The position numbers and the translations under genes were made by a program. From an uncultured Aquimarina sp. (GTDB lineage: Bacteria; Bacteroidota; Bacteroidia; Flavobacteriales; Flavobacteriaceae), in assembly GCA_947500505.1 (NCBI GenBank), contig CANMSL010000008.1:124001-188000 (forward strand): DNA of 64,000 nt, given 5' to 3'. Shown here piece by piece: positions 8,871 through 17,837 of this stretch (position 1 is its first letter; each line of letters starts with the position of its first letter). The notes under the pieces are model-generated. The model was not told the DNA's origin and ran no database searches. It saw only the letters and a list, made by a program, of their open reading frames with translations.

Positions 8871-9191
8871 CTATTCTATATCTTCCGGATCTTCCGGATC
8901 TTCCGGATCTTCCGGCACTTCTATCTCATTACTCTCCTGATTATCACTTTCATCATCGTGATCTTCCATTGCTGCCACCAAGCGTTTACTTACTTTAACC
9001 AAATACAAAGTGTCATCAGTTTTAACCTCTACACATTCTACGATTTCATTTTGTGCATTCCTAAACGTAATGATATCATCTTCGTCATATCCATCCGGAT
9101 ATTTCTCCACTAATAAGTCGAGAATATTATTATTTAGTTTTTTGAAGTCGACTATTACTCTCCTTAGATTACTATTTCTTGATCCTTTCAT
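8871..9191 (-). CDS. Small acidic protein with Glu-Asp-Pro repeats
   Basis: A 106-residue cytosolic protein with no signal peptide. The N-terminal 75 residues look folded (RRVIVDFKKLNNNILDLLVE, then YLVKVSKRLVAAME). The C-terminal 30 residues are disordered and acidic and end in four tandem Glu-Asp-Pro units, encoded by a 9-bp DNA repeat. It starts 5 nt after the deoxyhypusine-synthase-like gene stop, so it probably belongs to the polyamine operon transcript. Acidic tails may interact with polyamines or basic proteins, which is only a thought. Family not recognised. Confidence 0.65.
   Translation of the reverse strand: MKGSRNSNLRRVIVDFKKLNNNILDLLVEKYPDGYDEDDIITFRNAQNEIVECVEVKTDDTLYLVKVSKRLVAAMEDHDDESDNQESNEIEVPEDPEDPEDPEDIE
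8882..8915. repeat. 9-bp tandem repeat (CTTCCGGAT)
   Basis: Three perfect 9-bp copies (8882-8890, 8891-8899, 8900-8908) and a partial fourth, in frame, encoding the Glu-Asp-Pro tail of the minus-strand gene at 8871-9191. The unit number can change by slippage without a frameshift. Confidence 0.85.
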
Positions 9192-9195
9192 ATCT

Positions 9196-10170
9196 CTACA
9201 TGTCTAATAAATAAGCAAATATTAACGGAGCTACGATGGTAGCATCAGATTCTATTACAAATTTTGGAGTGTTGATATCCAGTTTCCCCCAAGTGATTTT
9301 TTCATTCGGCACTGCCCCGCTGTAAGATCCATAACTTGTGGTAGAATCACTAATTTGGCAAAAATAATTCCAAAATGGGGTATCGGTACGTTCCATATCC
9401 TGGTATAACATTGGTACCACGCAAATCGGAAAATCTCCTGCAATACCACCGCCGATTTGAAAGAATCCTATACCGTTTTCAGAATTATCTGTATACCAAT
9501 CTGCTAAGAACGTCATGTATTCAATCCCTGATTTCATAGTACTGGCTTTAAGTTCTCCTTTCATCACATAGCTCGCAAAAATGTTACCCATGGTACTGTC
9601 TTCCCATCCAGGAACAACCATTGGTAAATTTACTTCTGCAGCCGCATACATCCAGCTATCTTTGATATCAATTTCGTAGTATTGTTCTAACACCCCAGAT
9701 AACAGCATTTTATACATAAATTCGTGTGGAAAATATCGCTCTCCTTTTTCTTCTGCATCTTTCCATATTTTAAAAATATGTTGCTGCAATCTTCTAAAAG
9801 CTTCTTCTTCAGGAATACAAGTATCTGTAACTCTATTCAAACCTTTCTCTAATAAATCCCACTCTTGTTGAGGTGTGAGGTCCCTATAATCGGGAACTCT
9901 TTTATAATGGCTATGAGCAACCAGATTCATGATATCTTCTTCCAGATTTGCTCCGGTACAGGATATAATATGAACTTTATTTTCACGGATCATTTCTGCG
10001 AATATTTTACCTAATTCTGCTGTACTCATGGCACCAGCAAGTGATACTAACATTTTTGATCCACCATTAATTTGCTGTTCATAGGACTTAGCAGCATCTA
10101 CAATTGTAGCAGCATTAAAATGCAGATAATACTTTTCTATAAATTGGGAGATGGCCCCTTTAGTCTTCAT
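9196..10170 (-). CDS. Deoxyhypusine-synthase-like aminobutyltransferase
   Basis: 324 residues of the deoxyhypusine synthase (DHS) family. DHS moves the aminobutyl group of spermidine to a lysine of eIF5A by way of an enzyme-imine lysine; bacteria lack eIF5A, so another acceptor such as putrescine (giving homospermidine) is likely. Seen: the NAD-binding SLAGAMSTAELGKIFAEMI segment, SCTGANLEEDIMN, and the C-terminal TWGKLDINTPK whose Lys296 matches the human catalytic Lys329 (S-W-G-K). It overlaps the agmatinase gene by 11 nt, placing it right after arginine decarboxylase and agmatinase. Since flavobacteria are known for homospermidine as a main polyamine, homospermidine synthase is the favoured role; this is inference. 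Confidence 0.85.
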   Translation of the reverse strand: MKTKGAISQFIEKYYLHFNAATIVDAAKSYEQQINGGSKMLVSLAGAMSTAELGKIFAEMIRENKVHIISCTGANLEEDIMNLVAHSHYKRVPDYRDLTPQQEWDLLEKGLNRVTDTCIPEEEAFRRLQQHIFKIWKDAEEKGERYFPHEFMYKMLLSGVLEQYYEIDIKDSWMYAAAEVNLPMVVPGWEDSTMGNIFASYVMKGELKASTMKSGIEYMTFLADWYTDNSENGIGFFQIGGGIAGDFPICVVPMLYQDMERTDTPFWNYFCQISDSTTSYGSYSGAVPNEKITWGKLDINTPKFVIESDATIVAPLIFAYLLDM

Positions 10171-11101
10171 CCTGGTCGTATTTTAATTTATTAATATTAT
10201 TTTCTTTATGGTATGTGTAAAGATTATCATTTTCTTCATCTTCATTTTTTTCCGAAAATTTGTAGCTTAACATTTTATAATAAAGCTTAGCGGCAAGAAA
10301 ATCAGATGATTTATCTGTTTCATTAGGGCATAATTCTACAATATCAAATCCAACCACATTTTTTTCTTCAAACACTTTTTTTAGAAATTCTAGAGTTTCA
10401 TACCAGAATAACCCTCCAGGTTCCGGAGTGCCGGTGCTAGGCATTATTGAGGGATCCAGCGCATCCAGATCAAAAGTGATATATACATTATTTCCCAACA
10501 GATCAATCACATTATCCATCCAGTAATCGTCAGTAGCCATATCGTGTGCAAAGAATACGTTTTCTTCATTCATTACTAATTTTTCAGAAACATCCATACT
10601 TCGAATACCTATCTGGATCAGGTTTGTAGTTTCATTGGCTTCGTATAATGCACAAGCGTGATTATATCGAGAACCTTCATATTCTTTTCTTAAATCTGCG
10701 TGTGCATCAATCTGCAGTACGGTTAAATCATCAAAACATTCGTTAAAAGCCCGAATGGCTCCAATAGAAACGGAGTGTTCTCCACCAAACATCGTAACAA
10801 ATTTATTACGCTTAATATTAGTTTTTATCACTTTATGAACAGCTGCCACCATTGCATCTGGCGAGCTGTTTTCTGTAACGGGGTCTGCAAGATAAATCCC
10901 TTGTTTATACACCTCGGTATTGGTTTCTATATCATAAAGTTCCATATTTTCAGAAGCGTGCAAAAATACTTCAGGACCTTTGTCTGCACCTTTACCCCAA
11001 GTGCTAGTTCCATCATAAGGAACAGGGATCAATACTACTTTGGATTTTTCATAACTAGCATACTGTCCTTCGATGCCGGCATATGTTTTGTTAATTTTCA
11101 T
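10160..11101 (-). CDS. speB: Agmatinase / arginase-family ureohydrolase
   Basis: A 313-residue Mn2+-dependent ureohydrolase expected to convert agmatine to putrescine and urea. The metal ligands are clear: His in GGEHSVSIG, the Asp/His/Asp of QIDAHADLR, and the two Asp of TFDLDALDPS. PSTGTPEPGGL near the end is the family's substrate loop. It is the middle gene of a minus-strand operon, 27 nt after arginine decarboxylase and overlapping the DHS-like gene by 11 nt, which makes agmatine (from the decarboxylase) a better substrate guess than arginine. An acidic, Asn-rich C-terminal tail of about 25 residues is unusual but not disruptive. Confidence 0.9.
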   Translation of the reverse strand: MKINKTYAGIEGQYASYEKSKVVLIPVPYDGTSTWGKGADKGPEVFLHASENMELYDIETNTEVYKQGIYLADPVTENSSPDAMVAAVHKVIKTNIKRNKFVTMFGGEHSVSIGAIRAFNECFDDLTVLQIDAHADLRKEYEGSRYNHACALYEANETTNLIQIGIRSMDVSEKLVMNEENVFFAHDMATDDYWMDNVIDLLGNNVYITFDLDALDPSIMPSTGTPEPGGLFWYETLEFLKKVFEEKNVVGFDIVELCPNETDKSSDFLAAKLYYKMLSYKFSEKNEDEENDNLYTYHKENNINKLKYDQDED

Positions 11102-11128
11102 GGTATTATGGCACTTAAAATTAATGGA

Positions 11129-12583
11129 TTACTTAGATTGTAAAAGAGCTTCTTTCTCAGACAACTTATTCTGGTCTATCAATATATTATTTTGATATCC
11201 CAGAATCGATAGTAATTGTTCAGAGGTTTGTTGTGCTGCAAAAACTTCGGTTGTTATATTGTCATTCTCATCTCTATCTATCAAAATATGTTTCGGTTGT
11301 GGAATCAGACAGTGTTGCAACCCTCCAAAACCTCCAATAGTTTCCTGGTAAGCTCCTGTATTAAAAAAACCGATATATAGTGGTTTTTCCTTTTTGTACT
11401 TTGGAAGATAAATAGCATTCATATGTTGCTCTGAATTGTAATAATCATCACTATCACAAGTAAGACCTCCTAATAAGACACGTTCGTATTCCTGATCCCA
11501 ACGATTAACAGCCAGCATTATAAAACGTTTATTTATTGCCCATGTATCCGGTATGGTTGTGATAAAAGATGAGTTGATCATATTCCATTTCTCACGGTCA
11601 TTCTGTTGTTTTTGATACAATACTTCATAAATGGCTCCTCCACTTTCACCAACGGTAAAGCTACCAAATTCAGTAAAGATATGGGGAACATCTACTCCTG
11701 CTTCTTGACAAGCAATTTTAATTTGATTTATAATTTCATTTATCATGTATTGATAATCATAATCAAAAGCCAGAGAATTTTTAATAGGAAAACCACCTCC
11801 AATATTTAAACTATCCAGACTAGGGCATATCTTCTTAAGGCTGATATAAACTTTCAGACATTTCAGTAGCTCATTCCAGTAGTAAGCGGTATCACGAATA
11901 CCAGTATTTATAAAGAAATGAAGCATTTTAAGTTCTACCTTGGGGTTGTCTTTAATCTGATTGTTATAAAATGGAACAATATTCTTATATCCAATTCCTA
12001 AACGTGAAGTATAAAATTCAAATTTTGGTTCCTCTTCCGAAGCAATTCGGATTCCAACTTTAAAATCTTTATCAATAGCTTGAGACAACAAATTAAGTTC
12101 TTCGTAATTATCAATTATAGGAATACAATTATGATGTCCGCTATTGATCAATCGAGCAATATTCTGAACATATTGATCTCTCTTAAAACCATTGCTAATC
12201 ACATAGGTATCATTGGTAATTTTACCTTGTACTTTTAAATTTTCGACAATATCTATATCAAAAGCAGATGAGGTTTCTATATGAATGTCATTTTTTAGGG
12301 CTTCATTCAACACATGATTAAAATGAGAACTTTTGGTGCAATAGCAATAATTATAGTTCCCAGCATAATTATTGATTTTTATCGCGGATTCGAACCATTG
12401 TTTTGCTCTGTTGATGTTTTCAGATATTTTTGGTAAATAAGTAAATTTTAAAGGAGCTCCGTACTGAGCAATCAAAGCCATTAGATCTACACCATGAAAA
12501 TGCAGTTCATTATTTTGTAAAGTAAATTCTTCCTGTGGAAAGTAAAAAGTCTGATCAATAAGATCGATGTATTTTGTTTTCAT
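11129..12583 (-). CDS. speA: Biosynthetic arginine decarboxylase (alanine-racemase fold)
   Basis: 484 residues, shorter than E. coli SpeA (about 650), as is usual for the Bacteroidota type. It would decarboxylate arginine to agmatine with PLP in the cytosol. Seen: the PLP-lysine region YNYCYCTKSSHF (Lys in place of YxxK), the glycine loop SLNIGGGFPI for the phosphate, and the C-terminal region LTCDSDDYY that carries the Cys-Asp pair of the active site in the fold-III decarboxylases. It is the first gene of the operon with agmatinase and the DHS-like protein. The upstream 540 nt hold no clear gene. Confidence 0.9.
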   Translation of the reverse strand: MKTKYIDLIDQTFYFPQEEFTLQNNELHFHGVDLMALIAQYGAPLKFTYLPKISENINRAKQWFESAIKINNYAGNYNYCYCTKSSHFNHVLNEALKNDIHIETSSAFDIDIVENLKVQGKITNDTYVISNGFKRDQYVQNIARLINSGHHNCIPIIDNYEELNLLSQAIDKDFKVGIRIASEEEPKFEFYTSRLGIGYKNIVPFYNNQIKDNPKVELKMLHFFINTGIRDTAYYWNELLKCLKVYISLKKICPSLDSLNIGGGFPIKNSLAFDYDYQYMINEIINQIKIACQEAGVDVPHIFTEFGSFTVGESGGAIYEVLYQKQQNDREKWNMINSSFITTIPDTWAINKRFIMLAVNRWDQEYERVLLGGLTCDSDDYYNSEQHMNAIYLPKYKKEKPLYIGFFNTGAYQETIGGFGGLQHCLIPQPKHILIDRDENDNITTEVFAAQQTSEQLLSILGYQNNILIDQNKLSEKEALLQSK

Positions 12584-13123
12584 CTTTAGTATAAATTACA
12601 GATGAAATTCTACTCAAGTCATAGCCACAAAAACCTAAGACCGAAGTGTTATTTCATTAAACAAGATTAGAAAATTAAAATTTTTGAATTATAATATTAA
12701 TGAGTGAGCATTCTAGTTTTCACACCCGAATAATAGAAACAGTACTAGGAACGAGTAATGTTCGTTCTGAAGATCTAAGTGAGTTTATATACATTTCAGA
12801 AGTCAGCCTGAGAATTCGGTTCCTCATCCCTGAGGCAGCTTTTGGAGTAGACTTCTTTATTCTCCTGGGCCCGAATCTGAAATACATTTTCATTTATGTA
12901 GGCAATGCGTCTGTTTAATTTGACTCATCAGTAAGATCAAATGTAATAAAAAAGTAATATCAAAAGCATTTTTTGATATTATTTTTAAAAAATTACAAGG
13001 TGGTTTATATAAAACAAATGGGGTATTTCTTATATCTATATAATCTATAATACAACCTGTTTCCATCCTGCATTTATGGAATATAATTTTTGTACATTTA
13101 ATATATGCTAAAACCTAGTTAAG
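12584..13123. other. Intergenic region between speA and the universal stress gene
   Basis: 540 nt between divergent genes, holding both promoters. The stretch 12700-12918 is GC-richer than its flanks and carries a GAACGA/TCGTTC hairpin (about 12749-12767). A 72-codon plus-strand frame there (12700-12918) has no recognisable domain and rather unusual codons; an open minus-strand frame overlaps it. I see no decisive evidence for a gene; a structured transcript or a remnant is possible. Confidence 0.4.
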
Positions 13124-13963
13124 ATGAAACAAGTTCTAATACCCATAGATTTTTCTGACAATGCTTATAATGCTTTAAATTACGCAAAGACATTGTTTTC
13201 TAATCACTCCACTACCTTTTATCTATTATACGTTTATATTAGCTCCCCATCAAGTCTCTTGAGTCCGGAACAGAATGAATCCGTATTGGAAGAGATGTCC
13301 AGTAATGAAAAGAAAGATCTAGAAGATTTTCTGAATATTGCAAGAAAAGAAAACAATAATGACCTTCACTTTTTTGAAATCATTTCTAAAGTAGGTTCTT
13401 TGGTAAAAATAATGAATACCATTGTCTCTTCTAAAAAAATCGATTACATCGTTATGGGTACTAAAGGAGCAAGAGGTGGTAAAGAAGTATTTTTGGGTAG
13501 TAATACCGTGAAGGTTATTAATAGCGTAGACAACTGCCCTATAATTGTGGTTCCACAAAATTACATTTCTAAAGAACCCTCCTTAATTGCATTTTCCACT
13601 AACTTTAAGAGAGCATTTATCAAGGATGAATTAATGCCATTGATCGACATCTCAGTATCTAATAATTCTAAAATAAACATTGCCAGAATAATGCAAGAAG
13701 AGTATATGACAGATCATCAAAAAGAAAATAAAGAAACCCTTAAAACTATATTTAAGGATTTAGATTATATCTTCTGTAAAATTGACGTCGAAACATCTGA
13801 GACAAATGCTCTGAAGGATTTTGCCAAACATACAGAAAGTGACCTCATTGCATTAGTTCATCATAAGTATAGTTTTTTTCAAAAACTCATAGAAGAGGAT
13901 GTTGTCGATAAGATGAGTTTTAATAGTCCTTTGCCTTTACTTATTTTATCTGAAGCAAAGTAA
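13124..13963 (+). CDS. Tandem universal stress protein (UspA family)
   Basis: 279 residues with two Usp domains (about 1-145 and 155-279). The first carries the ATP-binding motif G-2x-G-9x-G-S/T, visible as GTKGARGGKEVFLGSNT, after VLIPIDFSDNAYNALNYA. The second domain has lost this motif (LIALVHHKYSFFQKLIEEDVV), as is common in tandem Usps, where the second copy serves in dimerisation. It is cytosolic. Such proteins bind ATP and help survival in stasis or oxidative stress. It stands alone between speA and a convergent GIN-domain gene. Confidence 0.85.
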   Translation: MKQVLIPIDFSDNAYNALNYAKTLFSNHSTTFYLLYVYISSPSSLLSPEQNESVLEEMSSNEKKDLEDFLNIARKENNNDLHFFEIISKVGSLVKIMNTIVSSKKIDYIVMGTKGARGGKEVFLGSNTVKVINSVDNCPIIVVPQNYISKEPSLIAFSTNFKRAFIKDELMPLIDISVSNNSKINIARIMQEEYMTDHQKENKETLKTIFKDLDYIFCKIDVETSETNALKDFAKHTESDLIALVHHKYSFFQKLIEEDVVDKMSFNSPLPLLILSEAK

Positions 13964-14006
13964 CTTATTAAAAAGATATCAGAAAAATTTTAAACGATAA
14001 ACTCCC

Positions 14007-14834
14007 TTATTTTTTGATAATTTTGGATTTATCCGTTAAGCCTTTAATCTCCATTTTTGGACTGCCGTATACGTAGATATTACTTTTTCCCTGAGCATAC
14101 AGTTCTAAGTTTTTACTTGCAAATACGTATACATCGGAAGTGTTTGAAGTATAAAGGTCAACGGAAGATACTTTGATCTTTTTAGCATCAAGTTCTGAAG
14201 AGTCCTTTAAATTAAAAGAAGCATAATCAGAATTTCCATTTAGACTCAGCTGAGCAGACTTGTTTAACGTTGCCACTATTTTATTGGCACTAACATTTGC
14301 TTTTAAATCAGTATTATCATTCATCACAATCGTCGTGTTTTTCGATCTTATTTTTATTTTACCTCCAGCATCTCGATGTAATGTTACAATGACATCCTCT
14401 GCGGATATATCCAATTCGAAATTACTCGAATTGTAAGAGTTTACGTATATTTTATCAGAAACAATTTTCTCATTTCCAAAAAGGCTTGCGTCATTTTTAA
14501 GTATTATATGCTTAAGTTCCTTAATATTGAGATCAATTTCAAGCTTTTTATTACTTATGATTTTATTGGTAGTATAAATTTTTAAAACATCATTTTTAAC
14601 ATTGAATTGAATAATGTCTATTAGATTTTCATCAGTTCGTAAGAAAAATTCATTCTTTTCCGCTTGAGTAATCTTTACTTTCAATGCATCATCTATTTCT
14701 ATGGTATTAAAATCCTCAGTTATCTCTTTCTGAACTTCTTTTACAGATTTATTCCCCTTTATTTTTGGTTTTTTTTGCGCAAAAACCATAACTGTAAAAA
14801 ATGATACTATTACTAATGCTATTATCTTTTTCAT
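14007..14834 (-). CDS. GIN (DUF2807) beta-helix secreted protein
   Basis: 275 residues: a signal peptide (MKKIIALVIVSFFTVMVFAQ), then the GIN/DUF2807 domain, recognised by FNTIEIDDALKVKITQ and the following ladder of short beta-strands with repeated D/N-x-S/T turns (for example LYTSNTSDVYVFASKNLELYAQGKSNIYVYGSP). The fold is a right-handed beta-helix; members are periplasmic or surface proteins of Bacteroidota with no known enzyme activity. Its start lies about 150 nt from the divergent MscS gene. Confidence 0.85.
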   Translation of the reverse strand: MKKIIALVIVSFFTVMVFAQKKPKIKGNKSVKEVQKEITEDFNTIEIDDALKVKITQAEKNEFFLRTDENLIDIIQFNVKNDVLKIYTTNKIISNKKLEIDLNIKELKHIILKNDASLFGNEKIVSDKIYVNSYNSSNFELDISAEDVIVTLHRDAGGKIKIRSKNTTIVMNDNTDLKANVSANKIVATLNKSAQLSLNGNSDYASFNLKDSSELDAKKIKVSSVDLYTSNTSDVYVFASKNLELYAQGKSNIYVYGSPKMEIKGLTDKSKIIKK

Positions 14835-14981
14835 TCTAATATTTAAATTACACCTATTTAGACTCCTTTATCTTTTAGACACAAACTTTTTTAAAAGTCA
14901 CATTTTCTATTTTATTTCACTCTTTATTTCACTCTTTATTTCAATTATATAAAATAAATTTGTAAAAAATATATAGATCAC

Positions 14982-15518
14982 ATGAGTTTTTACAGACAAG
15001 AACTAGTATTTACGTTGATATTAATTGGTATTATGTTTTTAGTAATTTTAGCGACCAAAAGCGCTATAAAAAAGTTTGGTCTAGCCAGAGCTATTGATGC
15101 AAATAGGAGAAAAATCATTTTCAATTTAAGCTATCTTTTTGTTTACATAACTGGGGGTCTATTACTTACTTTGATCTGGGGAGTTGATCACAGGCAGTTT
15201 GCCTTATTTATTTCTTCTATTCTGGCAGTACTGGGTGTTGGATTTTTTGCCCAATGGTCTATTCTCTGCAACTTAACCGCAAGTGTAATTTTGTTTTTTA
15301 GTCACCCTTTGCGAATTGGTGATAGGATTAGAGTTCTGGATAAAGATTTTGACTGGACTGGTAAGGTAAATGATATCACCGGTTTTTATCTTTTTATGAA
15401 AACAGATGATGGCCGTGATATTACCTTACCAAATGCGTTGGTAATTCAAAAAGGGATTGAAATACTCAGTAAGGAGCCTATAGAAGATGAAGAAAATGGT
15501 GAAGAGCATTATGATTAA
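14982..15518 (+). CDS. Small MscS-type mechanosensitive channel
   Basis: 178 residues, shorter than E. coli MscS (286). There are three transmembrane helices: two N-terminal ones and a pore-lining third, GVGFFAQWSILCNLTASVILFF, rich in Gly/Ala/Ser. It is followed by the beta-domain segment HPLRIGDRIRV and the GKVNDITGFYLFMKTDDGRDITLPNALV of MscS. The C-terminal alpha/beta vestibule is largely missing; the tail is acidic instead. It would release solutes on osmotic downshock. The stop is 7 nt from the convergent ECF sigma gene. Confidence 0.85.
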   Translation: MSFYRQELVFTLILIGIMFLVILATKSAIKKFGLARAIDANRRKIIFNLSYLFVYITGGLLLTLIWGVDHRQFALFISSILAVLGVGFFAQWSILCNLTASVILFFSHPLRIGDRIRVLDKDFDWTGKVNDITGFYLFMKTDDGRDITLPNALVIQKGIEILSKEPIEDEENGEEHYD

Positions 15519-15525
15519 TTTGTTA

Positions 15526-16152
15526 TTATCTAATCTTTTTATGCGCTTCGACAGCTTTTATCTTGGCTCTTTTTAATCGCATTTTTAGCGCACTTTCATT
15601 GATGTCCAGTAGTATTTGTAATTCTTTTACTGGTATATTATCGTGATATTTCAGCATTAATATTGCCTTATCTTCTGGACTTATCATTTCCAAAGCTTTT
15701 TCCATCTTTACCATTTTGATTTCATAAAAATCCTCATCTAATTCAGATTCTTCCGCTGATAATTTGTGTTCCTTATTTTTTAGCCTTTCAGCTAGGCTTG
15801 ATACTTTTTTTTCCTTATCGCGAGTAATATAATTAACGCAAAAATTATAAGTGAATACATATAACCAAGTAGAAAATTTTGCTCTGCCTTGAAACCTGTT
15901 GATTTTACCGTACAATTTTATAAAAATCTCCTGAGTAAGATCTTCTGCTTCATCATCATTCTTCACAAAACCATAACACTTACGATATACTTTTTCCTGA
16001 TACCTTTCATATAAAATCCCAAACAGCAAATGGTTCTCAGAATCAATGATCTTCTCAACTAATTTTTCATCCGTTAAAAGTTTAGCTTCTTTAATAAGAT
16101 CATTTGATTTCTTTTCTTCAAGTAAGGATACTATATCTCTGACAATGTTCAT
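15526..16152 (-). CDS. ECF-type RNA polymerase sigma factor
   Basis: A 208-residue sigma-70 family factor. Region 2 (about 60-125) has LYERYQEKVYRKCYGFVKNDDEAEDLTQEIFIKLY and FSTWLYVFTYNFCVNYI. Region 4 (about 150-205) ends with the helix-turn-helix LKMRLKRAKIKAVE. An N-terminal extension of about 35 residues precedes region 2. No anti-sigma gene is next to it: the neighbours are a convergent MscS gene and a divergent TerB-like gene, so its control is not evident. Confidence 0.88.
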   Translation of the reverse strand: MNIVRDIVSLLEEKKSNDLIKEAKLLTDEKLVEKIIDSENHLLFGILYERYQEKVYRKCYGFVKNDDEAEDLTQEIFIKLYGKINRFQGRAKFSTWLYVFTYNFCVNYITRDKEKKVSSLAERLKNKEHKLSAEESELDEDFYEIKMVKMEKALEMISPEDKAILMLKYHDNIPVKELQILLDINESALKMRLKRAKIKAVEAHKKIR

Positions 16153-16244
16153 ATTTATATGATTAATAACTTATTAAATATAACAAAATGTGACCTAATT
16201 TCTCAGAATGTGTCTCAATAAAACATACAAAAGATTTAATAATC

Positions 16245-16670
16245 ATGTCAATATCAAAAATATACGAGTCTGGTATTCAGCAAAACAACACAGCACATTT
16301 TGCCAATATCATACAAATGGCTTTTATTGATGGTGAAATGAATGAAGGTGAAAAAAACCTTGCTGCCAAATTTGCCCAAAAACTTAATATTATCCAGGAA
16401 GAGTACCGCCAAATTCTAAAAGATCCTAAAAAGTATCCTTTAATTCCAGTAACTTCTAAAGAAGAACGTTTACAACATTTATTTGATCTTTTTAAAATGA
16501 TTTTCGCAGATCATTCTATTGATCAGCAGGAAATAAGACTCATTCACAACTACGCAATTGGTTTGGGGTGTTCTAAAGAAAGAGCCCTGAAATTGATTAA
16601 AGAATCCATACGAATATTTCAAGGAAAACTTGATTTTGAAGAATATCGGTATTTAGTAGAAAGAGGATAG
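16245..16670 (+). CDS. TerB-like helical protein
   Basis: 141 residues, all-alpha, resembling the TerB/DUF533 fold: AFIDGEMNEGEKNLAAKFAQKL and, after a linker, IFADHSIDQQEIRLIHNYAIGLG, the two paired acidic helix-starts (DGEM, DHSID) that in TerB bind metal. No signal peptide; cytosolic. TerB domains accompany tellurite-resistance and membrane-stress functions, but alone this gene cannot be assigned to such a pathway. It is divergent from the ECF sigma gene with a 92-nt gap, so the sigma factor might control it. Confidence 0.7.
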   Translation: MSISKIYESGIQQNNTAHFANIIQMAFIDGEMNEGEKNLAAKFAQKLNIIQEEYRQILKDPKKYPLIPVTSKEERLQHLFDLFKMIFADHSIDQQEIRLIHNYAIGLGCSKERALKLIKESIRIFQGKLDFEEYRYLVERG

Positions 16671-16835
16671 AAGTTATATAATTATTCGAAATAAGATTAT
16701 TACTTCTCAACAATTCTTTAAAAAGCTGTCAATTCATCTCAAAGTAGAGAACATCACCAATCACTTACTAATTAAAAGGGGAAACAACCTTCTAAAAATC
16801 AGTTATTTTACTCTTTTTTCAAAAGTCTTATAGTC

Positions 16836-16843
16836 TACTTTTG
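16836..16843 (+). promoter_or_regulatory. -7 promoter element before the 16880 gene
   Basis: TACTTTTG matches the Bacteroidota -7 consensus TAnnTTTG exactly, 36 nt before the ATG. The -33 region is T-rich (TTTTTT) without a clear TTG. Confidence 0.4.
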
Positions 16844-16879
16844 TACTTACATAAAATTTAACTCTTAAAACAAACAAAA

Positions 16880-17209
16880 ATGGTAGTTTCACACAAAATC
16901 AAAGACTATAGCACTTTAATTATCAGTAATTATTCGGGAGGAAAACAGATAGGATTTTTATATCTATATGATGCTAGTAATAAGTACCTGGGGTATTTTG
17001 GAATTATAAAGGATGGACAGGCATTGCCACAAAACATACAACATTCTAATGGAATTCTTAATATCTATTTCCACGAAGCAGAAATGGAAACATTGCTTGA
17101 TACGCTTAGAAATGAAGATCCAGTGTATGTCAAGTTTCATGCAACGCTAAAATGGGGATCACTCAGCACCGGAAAAGAACCTGTAGGAGAAGGAGAAGAC
17201 ACTCCGTAA
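16880..17209 (+). CDS. Small hypothetical protein
   Basis: 109 residues, cytosolic, not assigned to a family. It looks like a small beta-rich domain (IGFLYLYDASNKYLGYFGIIKDG, then GILNIYFHEAEMETLLDTLR) followed by KWGSLSTGKEPVGEGEDTP, a flexible acidic tail. It has its own -7 element upstream and a strong terminator downstream, so it is an independently expressed unit. The FHEAEMETLLDTLRNEDPVYVKF pattern is seen in small proteins of Bacteroidota of unknown role. Confidence 0.65.
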   Translation: MVVSHKIKDYSTLIISNYSGGKQIGFLYLYDASNKYLGYFGIIKDGQALPQNIQHSNGILNIYFHEAEMETLLDTLRNEDPVYVKFHATLKWGSLSTGKEPVGEGEDTP

Positions 17210-17254
17210 ACAAAAGTTAACCAACTTATATTTAATCAATTTTAGTAAACAAGC

Positions 17255-17286
17255 AAAAGCTTCAGAATGTTTCTGAAGCTTTTTTT
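17255..17286 (+). terminator. Terminator after the 16880 gene
   Basis: A perfect 12-bp stem (AAAGCTTCAGAA / TTCTGAAGCTTT) with a TGT loop and a T tract. Confidence 0.85.
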
Positions 17287-17589
17287 AAAATAATACCCCT
17301 AAGTTTTATAAAAATTAATGTCGAAATGTGATCAAAAGACATATCAAATTTCCAAAAAAAGGAACATCTTATCAATTTTTAGCGTGTATATTCTTTCCGA
17401 ATTCTAAAAAAATTCGAAGTAAACCAAAGCTAAAAACTTACATCACTTCACAATAAGAAGAACTACAAGAATATTTCTATATAACTGATTATCAGTTTTA
17501 ATAATTAAATTTTAATTCTATTATCTAATTTATACTCAACGAAAAACTCTTTTTTGCGAATTTGTATTTTTCACATTTTTTACAAATTT

Positions 17590-17603
17590 AGCGAACGTTC
17601 GCT
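17590..17603. promoter_or_regulatory. Candidate operator, 14-bp palindrome
   Basis: AGCGAACGTTCGCT is a perfect palindrome, GC-rich in an AT-rich leader, and shares the GCGAA core with a nearby upstream site (TTGCGAAT). It lies about 280 nt before aceA. A GCGAA/TTCGC site is plausible for the XRE-type regulator that often controls glyoxylate-shunt genes in Bacteroidota; no such regulator gene is in this window. Confidence 0.4.
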
Positions 17604-17747
17604 TTTTTAATCAAAAACTTTTTTTTAATATTGTCTCATATTTGATCAACCAGGACGCTGGCTGATCACATTACAAAAATGAAATCTGGTACATACTACA
17701 CTGTATACATTAGAATTCGAATTATTAATGAATAAAAAACTGAAAGG

Positions 17748-17837
17748 ATGAAATCAAAAGTCAAAACCAAAACATTGGTCACCAATTGGGCTGTTAATAA
17801 TACGATTGATTACAATGTAGAAAAAACAAACAATTAA
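17748..17837 (+). CDS. Possible 29-residue leader peptide
   Basis: ATG at 17748 is preceded by AAAGG and opens 29 codons ending TAA at 17835-17837, 45 nt before the aceA ATG. The peptide is Lys/Thr/Asn-rich (MKSKVKTKTLVTNWAVNN...). It may be a translated upstream ORF that influences aceA, or chance. No family recognised. Confidence 0.25.
   Translation: MKSKVKTKTLVTNWAVNNTIDYNVEKTNN

Noticed and set aside
12700..12918. A 72-codon plus-strand frame in a GC-richer patch
   Set aside because: No recognised domain, unusual codons, and an open frame on the opposite strand in the same place; coding status cannot be decided, so no gene was called.
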